Positions 57,615-64,000 of a stretch of DNA of 64,000 bases are shown piece after piece. The DNA comes from Chaenocephalus aceratus. Its lineage: Eukaryota; Chordata; Actinopteri; Perciformes; Channichthyidae. Both the position numbers and the translations under genes were made by a program. Numbering within the stretch: the stretch's first letter is position 1; the number at the start of each line of letters is the position of its first letter. The DNA is taken from the NCBI GenBank assembly GCA_023974075.1, contig JAMFTG010000122.1, positions 144,001 to 208,000 of the forward strand. Direction: 5' to 3'. The notes under the pieces are model-generated. The model worked only from the letters and a program-made list of their open reading frames with translations, was not told where the DNA came from and did not search any database.

Positions 57615-59600
57615 CACTCAAGTTGAGAGCATGTAGTGATTTCCTTCAAACATGCAGTAACGCTATGCCTCACGTTAAAGGCCTACAAGTTCTTAACGAC
57701 TGTGAAGAGAATCAGAAGATGCTAACCAAACTTCCTGATTGGTTCACATCAAGGTGGAACCGTTATGTCCACCGAACAGCAGGATTTAGGCAATGATTAT
57801 CCAAGCTTCGCAGAGTTTGCCAGGTTCATATCAAAGGAGGCCCGTATAGCATGCAACCCAGTGTCATCACGATATGCTCTGAAACCCTCAGCAGAAATGC
57901 CTGTAAGAGAAGCAAAAGGGCCAAAAGCGAACACATTTGTCACTGACGTGGGGGATTCAGAAACACCTTGCATTGTGGCTGAAACCAACGTAGAAGAAAC
58001 CAAGTCAGAAGATGCAGAGAAAGTGAAGAAACGGAGCATGCTAACACAAAACACAACTGAGTGTTTTTGCTGTCGAGAAAATCATTCCATGTTCAAATGC
58101 CAAAAGCTCCTGGAATTGACTGTGGAGGAAAAGAGAAAATGCATACAAGAAAATAGGCTGTGTTTTGCATGCCTGAGAAAGGGACATGTCTCCAGAGACT
58201 GCAAGAACAGAGCCATGTGTGGCATATGCAAAAGGTGTCATCCGACTCCTTTGCATGAAGAGCGTTCCTCAGCGGACAAACCCTACACACACAGCAGGTT
58301 TGAAGGAAATACATCCTCACTATCATGTTGTGTGAATGGAGGTGAAGGTGGGAGCACATCAATGATCCTGCCAGTGTGGATTTCATCATCTAACACTCCT
58401 AATTCTGAAACTCTGGTGTATGCTCTATTGGACACCCAAAGCAGTCACACCTTTGTAGAACAGGAGGTTTGTGAGAAGCTGCAAACAGAGATGGAGCCGG
58501 TAAAACTAAAAGTATCGACTATGATGGGAAAAGACTCAATTGTAAAGAGTCAGATCGTTTGTGGACTCAAAGTCAGAGGGTTCACCTCAAATACATCCAT
58601 TGATCTGCCTTCAGCTTATACAAGGGATTTCATTCCACTTGAACGTGCGCACATTCCAACCTGCAAGACAGCCATCAAATGGAAACACCTTGCAGATATA
58701 GCTCAAGAGATGCCTCCACTTATAGAGTGCAGTGTTGGATTACTGATTGGCTATGACTGCTCCAGAGCACTGGCCCCAAGGAAAATCATCACTGGTGGCG
58801 ATTACGAGCCATTTGGTATTGAGACCGACCTTGGATGGAGCATCGTAGGAAGTGCATCATAGAGTGTGAATTCTCAAGATGTGACTGGACTTTGTCATCG
58901 GGTATCTGTCAGGGAGGTGCCACCTGTAACGCCATCAGCGGTTATCAAGGTGCTGGATTCCGATTTAGCGGACACCGGGCCAGGGGACAAAAGCATATCT
59001 CAAGGTGATATTCACTTTTACAGATCTTAAAGGAAGGAATCCAGCAAAACGAGCTGGGTCATCTCGAAATGCCTCTTCCATTCAAATCACGACCTCTTCT
59101 CCCAGACAACAAAAGGCTGGCTTTGATTCGGCTAAAGCACCTTAAAAGGGAACTGGAAAGAGATCCCAAATTCAAGGCCGACTATGTGAAGTTTATGGAT
59201 GGCGTCTTCAAAGATGGCGACGCAGAGAAAGCAGAAACACAACCAGAACCAGGACCGGATCTCGCAAATGGTCTTCTAGCTCCATTCATCCTTGAAGGAA
59301 AGAGGGTTCTGCGAGAGATGTGTAAGAAGGGAATTCGGATAGGATGATCCACTGCGAAGCGCGGTGAAGCTAAGGTGGGAGAGTTAGATGAATGATCTGG
59401 AAAATCGTAAGAAGATTCAGATCCCAAGATGCTTCACACCTACAAACTTTGGTGAGCTACTGAGTGTCGACTTCATCACTTCTCTGATGCAGCAGTCAGG
59501 GGGAAAAGGGTGAACGCCTCAACAAGCCATCCGTTGCTGAAAGACCGATTCAGAAGTTAGTAGTTCTAATGGAGAGCAGTTAGGAAGCAAGCAGTTGCTA
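57615..59600 (+). pseudogene. BEL/Pao retrotransposon, gag part 2 to pol remnants
   Basis: LTR-retrotransposon polyprotein. 57615-57790 continues gag (LRACSDFLQTCSNAMPHVKG). The open frame 57765-58862 has zinc knuckles (CFCCRENHSMFKC, CFACLRKGHVSRDC, CGICKRCH) and a retropepsin-like domain with YALLDTQSSHTFV and GLLIGYDC; the usual Asp-Ser/Thr-Gly reads DTQ. 59030-59220 gives the reverse-transcriptase entry (LPFKSRPLLPDNKRLALIRL, YVKFMDGVF). The RT core, RNase H and most of the integrase are deleted. 59385-59500 retains a late pol scrap (KIQIPRCFTPTNFGELLSVD). Stops at 58862 and 59347 and frame changes break it. Confidence 0.85.
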
Positions 59601-60040
59601 GAAACTTATATATTTCCTCGTTAGGCTAAGGGGCTAATAAAGTTGATGTAGCCTTAGTTATGTAAATGAAAATGGATTGCTCAAATATGTAAATTATATT
59701 GTGAACTTGCACTGTTCATATGTGAGTTAAGGGAAAGACAAACAAGCGAAAAGAGTTGAAAATTACCATTGATTTATTTCATGAAGATCATATTGTATAT
59801 GTATTGACATCATGTGTTTGAAGGTAATTTTGGTGGGAGTATAGCTGACGCTCAAAGGTCCCTTATTTATTGTGTTGTCTTTTTTGAAGAGTGTTTAATG
59901 TACTGTATGCTTGAACTTTGTTTTATTTTGTAAACATAATAATAATAATAATGCAAAGAAGAGAATAAACGTGATTGTGGACATCAGTTCGATGCGTAAT
60001 GTTCTTTCAAGACCAGAGTAGTTACAGTAACCAAATCTCT
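59601..60040. other. Possible 3' LTR region of the BEL/Pao element
   Basis: A TTTTGGTGGGAG purine-rich tract at about 59828-59840 resembles a polypurine tract, and the sequence after it has AT-rich, AATAAA-containing stretches up to about 60025. With no 5' LTR to compare, the call is weak. Confidence 0.35.
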
Positions 60041-60229
60041 CTCAGAGGGGCGTGGGGAGGGGCTCCTTATTTTCATCTAAAGTAACAGACAGAGAATCAG
60101 CACTTTGGAAACAGGGCTGAAACAGAGGGGATTATGGGTAATGCTGCAATGATCTGTTTGGTGTTTCAGCCAATCAGAGACAGGCTCTGGATATATCTGA
60201 GACCTGTGATATATTGATGAAAAACAGTA

Positions 60230-61083
60230 CAATAGGTGACCTTTAAGTCAAGTTTTGATTGCAGGATGTTTACTGGGTGATTTCCACACTGTGGTATTAA
60301 AGGTGGGGCAGGTAAGAAAGGAGAAACCAGCTCTAGTGCGCTAGAACTTGAAAGTACACAACCGAAATGAATTTGCCCCTTCCTTCAGACTTCCTTACAG
60401 AGCCCCTCCTCCAACACACACGAACGCGCACATGACCAATGAGGGCACGAGATAAGTTTGTGCACGAGATGGAAGGCTGACAGGCAGGTAGGCCATCCAG
60501 TTACTTTAGCCGGGCTGAGGCAGATAACTGGATGTGCTTTTTACAGCGCCACGGCTTCCACAGACGATATATTTGTATATATTTATTGTCAAAGCATTTA
60601 ATTTAGTCATTGCTATCGGGATGTTAAGAGCATTCCATGGAATATAACAAAAAGTGTTTCAGAATTGAATTATCTACCCCACCTTCAAGAGGTGGGGTCA
60701 ATAACTTTGTTGAGCATGTTTTTAGCGCTATTTCCATCTCACTGAACACAGTCCCTGTATGTGAACGGGTTCAGCTGATAAGGCTGGTTATGAATCAAGA
60801 GGAGGAGCTGCAGACAGGTGAGGGTGTTAAAGTCCAAGTATGAAGTCAGACTGCCAGACACCATTTTACAGCTCGAGGAGCAGGAGGACAACAGGGTGAG
60901 TGTTAACACCAGGATCTGCTTTCTAACACATTATTTACTCTGTTTTACTGGATGTCAGAACATCAGCGTCCTAGAGTCCAAAGAGACTTCTACAAGTGGT
61001 GTGAACTGGTTTTATTTCCTGTTTTCTGACTCTTCAAAGCAACATAACATGCGACAGCCCAGCGCAGTCAAAATGGGGAGCGG
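60230..61083. repeat. Segmental duplication, copy B
   Basis: Matches 42165-43808 in three blocks. Copy B lacks the solo LTR and element X but has a MITE at 60300-60687. A conserved stretch ending AGGAGGACAACAGG, followed by GTGAGTG, looks like a first-exon donor in both copies. Confidence 0.8.
60300..60687. mobile_element. MITE, family of 19607-19980
   Basis: Ends AAGGTGGGGCAGGTAA and CTACCCCACCTT. The interior is closely related to the copy in cs intron 10. It is absent from copy A of the duplication near 42235. Confidence 0.75.
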
Positions 61084-61218
61084 CCTGTCGGAAGTCTGAC
61101 TGATTTGATGTATTTGAACCAAGTGTTAAACTTTCCTGTCGGCTCCCAGACCGTAGTGGAGGAAGCAGGGGTGACTCTCTGCAGTCGTCCAGGGCCGAAG
61201 CAACAAACTTCGGAGAAG

Positions 61219-61343
61219 ATGAGTGGTTTAAAAGATGAGGAAGAGGACACATCTTCAGTCCCCAGCTGTCTGTCTCTGAAGGGTGACTGGTCTAAAGAGC
61301 TTCCTCCAGACTTCAGTAATGAACCTGGACCCTCAGACACAAA
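61219..61343 (+). CDS. NLR (NLRC3-like) N-terminal exon 1
   Basis: Cytosolic pattern-recognition receptor family that is heavily expanded in fish. The exon starts at ATG 61219 (MSGLKDEEEDTSSVPSCLSL), runs to FSNEPGPSDTK and ends at a GTAAGA donor, phase 2. The VPSCLSLK...DW...FS.EPGPSDTK pattern is the repeated short peptide found ahead of the FISNA-NACHT region in fish NLR-C proteins. The next exon (61578-61682) repeats it. No NACHT, FISNA or LRR exon is visible before the window ends, so the gene is partial or broken. Family call from motif memory only. Confidence 0.6.
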
Positions 61344-61577
61344 GTAAGAGTTTCTGCTGTAACCTGACCTGAAGAGGATCCAGTTTTTATGTTATCTGAT
61401 AATCTAACCTGTTCTTTAATGATCGCAGTAAAGAAACGTAGTAACAGTACAGTAACAAAGTTTAAACTCTTGATACCTGGCGTCTTCAGCGATAGTAAAT
61501 AATCTACAGACAGACAGAAGTCAAAATCTGCTCTCTGAATAAACTAATGATGTTTAAAACATGTGTTGTTTCCACAG

Positions 61578-61682
61578 ACAGAGAGCAGAGTCTCCAGTCC
61601 CCAGCTGCCTGTCTCTTAAAAGTGACTGGTCTAATCATCCACTGCTAAACTTCAGTAAAGAACCTGGACCCTCAGACACAAA
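61578..61682 (+). CDS. NLR N-terminal exon 2, tandem duplicate
   Basis: 105 bases, 35 codons. It opens by completing a Lys codon, then QRAESPVPSCLSLKSDWSNH and LLNFSKEPGPSDTK, and ends at the same phase 2 GTAAGA donor. Exon 1 and exon 2, plus about 55 bases of the following intron, are near copies: exon duplication that keeps frame. The acceptor is TTTCCACAG. What follows 61740 is not a third copy. Confidence 0.62.
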
Positions 61683-61739
61683 GTAAGAGTTTCTGCTGTA
61701 ACCTGACCTGAAGAGGATCCAGTTTTTATGTTATCTGAT

Positions 61740-62526
61740 CATTTGTTAGCAACAGACTATTGTTCTTCAAATCTTTATCCTTCTACTTATTTCAACCAAT
61801 GTTTGCCGTTTAACTCCTTCAGCATACTTTCAGCTACAGAAACCATTCACATATTAAAATGTTCAGCTCCTTCAGGACATGACTGCTATGACTGTTCTTG
61901 TTTTGGACATGTATGCTTTTTATGATATTCAGCTTTTTAAACTTTTATTTTTTCAATGTAACCCAATGGGAGGAACCTTCAAATCCTCTTTTAGCTACAC
62001 CGTGTTCTAAATGCTACTCACATACTTTCAGCTAGAGACTTCATTCCAACTTTAAAACGGTCAAAAGGCATTCAGCTATTAAACTTGCATTCAGTTTTTT
62101 GATATCTTTTACACTTTTTGAAATATTTAACTTGGCTTGGAGCTTGGTAAAGAGGCCTTCTTCAGATTTTAACATTAGTGTGCGCCACTCGTTAAGTCTA
62201 GAGTGCTTTGATCTCAAAACAGAGTGGAGGAGAGCTTGCAATTCGCCTAAACATTTTTTTTCAACCTGCCATAAGTCCCAAACCCTACACTCCTGTGACA
62301 TCATTTGTTGATGAAAATGTAGGAAAACATTTCTTAGGTTGAAAAATAAAAACATTTAATTATAGAACTTTTAAAAATGTCTGTTGAGGGCAAGGATGTG
62401 ACAAAAACCTTTCACATGAAACCCTCTCCTTTCACTGATCACTGATCACATCTCCATGGAAACCTTTGATCTCTGGACTCAGACACAGGTGTTCTGATTA
62501 GGAGCTCAGCTCAGACACAGACACAC
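61740..62526. other. No gene recognised; repeat-like
   Basis: Words such as CATACTTTCAGCTA and CATTCAGCTATTAAAC recur, suggesting an interspersed repeat. A 104-codon minus-strand frame at 62041-62355 resembles nothing I know and is not called a gene. Confidence 0.4.
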
Positions 62527-63595
62527 AGGCTGCAGTCGGATAGTTTAAAAATCAGCTCCTAAGTTCTAACCCTATCGTCTATTCCTTGACCTCTGAGTGA
62601 AACGTCACAGGGTTAAGGGATAGTGGATAGGAGAATTCAAAAGGACTTAGGAGAAGAGACTGCGGTACTTTAGAGAATCCGAATGCACTTTCACTATCCG
62701 ACGTGTTTATGATGCGCCAGCGGACGTCATTGTGTGCGTCTGCTGCTGTGGGGAAACTATGGAAACCACAGTTTTCTATACAGCGGACTACAACATGGAT
62801 GTTTAATAAGAACGAGGGACTACTGTAAACTCATCTAGAGACTCTGCACCGTGCTCTGATGCTGCTGCTTTGCTTTATGAACGTGGACAACAGAGAAACA
62901 TATTCTTCAGGACCAAAGTTGGAATTGAAATAAAAAAGGAAAGTGAAACTTATGCTCGTCACCCTCTCCCTCCGGTCCACATTAATACAAATGATCCCAA
63001 TACGTATGATTGTATGAACTAAAGATCTTAAATCAATACAGATGTATTTATTATAAACGTTAGTCCTTAACATCTATCACTGTGTATATCACCATTCAAA
63101 CATCTTTTAAAAGTTGAACAAACCCCACACAGCTCAGTAAAGACTGAAATGTTGACTTTATTTGATAATTTCAGTGAAAACTAACTAAATATTTCTCTTT
63201 TTGATTATAATACTGATGAACGTTCAAAACAAAGCACTTTGGCAACTTACCACCTATGTTTTAAAATGCTTAATAAGCACCGTAACTTTTCATGATATCA
63301 TTTCTCGGTCATAATCGGTTGTTTCCGTGAACGGCCGACTGTTGAGTGACGGCAAATGCTGCGGCTGCAAGGCATTGTGGGGCAGCATTTTCGCTTCTCC
63401 TGTCGGTTATGGAGGTCCAGTGGTTCCTAAGCTAAAGGAGGTTATCAAGGAAGTTTGAAACCTCCTTTCCTTTCATTCTCATCATTCTAGAGAATTCGAA
63501 CGGAACTTATCATGGCTGCCACTGAGGGACTTCCGGGTCATTTCACTCCTTTAGGAAGGTTCCTAAGCTAAATGGACTATTGGACTGCAGCCACA
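62527..63595. mobile_element. Probable non-autonomous DNA element
   Basis: Imperfect inverted ends GGCTGCAGTCGGATAG and CTATTGGACTGCAGCC. The interior repeats CTCCTAAG/CTTAGGAG and GGTTCCTAAGCTAAA words. No transposase and no sure target duplication. Confidence 0.45.
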
Positions 63596-64000
63596 TACTG
63601 GAGTTTAACACACTGGCTCAGCCTATACTATACTATTTGATGGAAACCTCATACACACTTTAACATTTTCCACATATCTTCCAGATTATTGGGGACATAT
63701 GGTTGCAGTTCAAAAACATGCAGTTAAAATATTTTTCTGCTTTTCCCAGCGTTTTTACTTTCTTTTCTTTTCTTAGTACACATTCAAGTCCCCACTGTTC
63801 ATGTACCCTTTAGAACAGCCAGCCACACTACCTATTACCAGATGTGACTGTGGCTCTGTGTGACTGCATTGGTCTCTCAACTATAAGGTTGCGGTTCCAT
63901 TCCAACATTCATCATGTTAATATCTTTATACCTTACTACAATGTATCAGATAGTTATTGCAGGATAACACATACTTAGTGGAGATTGATCAACTATACTT
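63596..64000. other. No gene recognised
   Basis: AT-rich sequence with no exon, element end or RNA gene that I can support. Confidence 0.45.

Noticed and set aside
62041..62355. 104-codon minus-strand frame
   Set aside because: No recognisable family, no splice context, and it lies in repeat-like sequence. It may be a remnant but cannot be supported.

Overview
The window reads as nuclear DNA of a teleost fish. It holds an intron-rich housekeeping gene, a six-cysteine (hatching-enzyme or nephrosin type) astacin, the N-terminal exons of a fish-type NLR gene, and a dense load of typical fish repeats: Tc1-like, hAT, piggyBac-like and Harbinger-like DNA elements, L2-like and Rex3-like LINEs, a BEL/Pao LTR element, minisatellites and (CA)n. 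The prokaryotic categories (operons, CRISPR, ribosome binding sites) do not apply. I saw no tRNA or rRNA gene.

Layout. 0-2.9 kb: repeat fragments and a 33-bp minisatellite. 2.97-5.89 kb, minus: an astacin-family secreted metalloprotease gene with TATA box, leader exon, signal-peptide exon and protease exons. Its last three coding exons carry single-base indels. 6-12 kb: a LINE scrap, (GT)n, a 4-kb minisatellite built on the palindrome CACTATAGTG, and an L2-like 3' end. 12.2-16.85 kb: a nest of transposons inside transposons whose boundaries are given by target-site duplications. 18.05-38.6 kb, minus: the complete citrate synthase gene (cs), 11 coding exons, 468 residues, with many mobile elements in its introns. 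Two tandem arrays abut cs splice sites: one has amplified the exon 7 donor, the other lies just upstream of the exon 6 acceptor.

39-44.9 kb: a hAT-like element with a second 33-bp array, a TTAA-flanked element carrying an L2 insertion, a solo LTR, and copy A of a small segmental duplication. 44.94-52.58 kb: a 7.6-kb hAT element (8-bp duplication CCCCTTAG) with a BED-finger transposase fragment, split by a 6.6-kb insertion that itself holds an L2 LINE and another hAT. 52.6-55.9 kb: unclassified tandem repeats with a Rex3-like insertion. 55.9-59.6 kb: an internally deleted BEL/Pao element. 60.2-61.1 kb: copy B of the segmental duplication, leading into two coding exons of an NLR gene (61.2-61.7 kb). 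The rest to 64 kb is repeat or unrecognised.

Only cs and the astacin are clear host protein genes, and the NLR exons are a probable third. The clearest outcome is that paralogous empty sites and target-site duplications inside the window date and order many insertions. The most unusual point is the amplified splice donor in cs.
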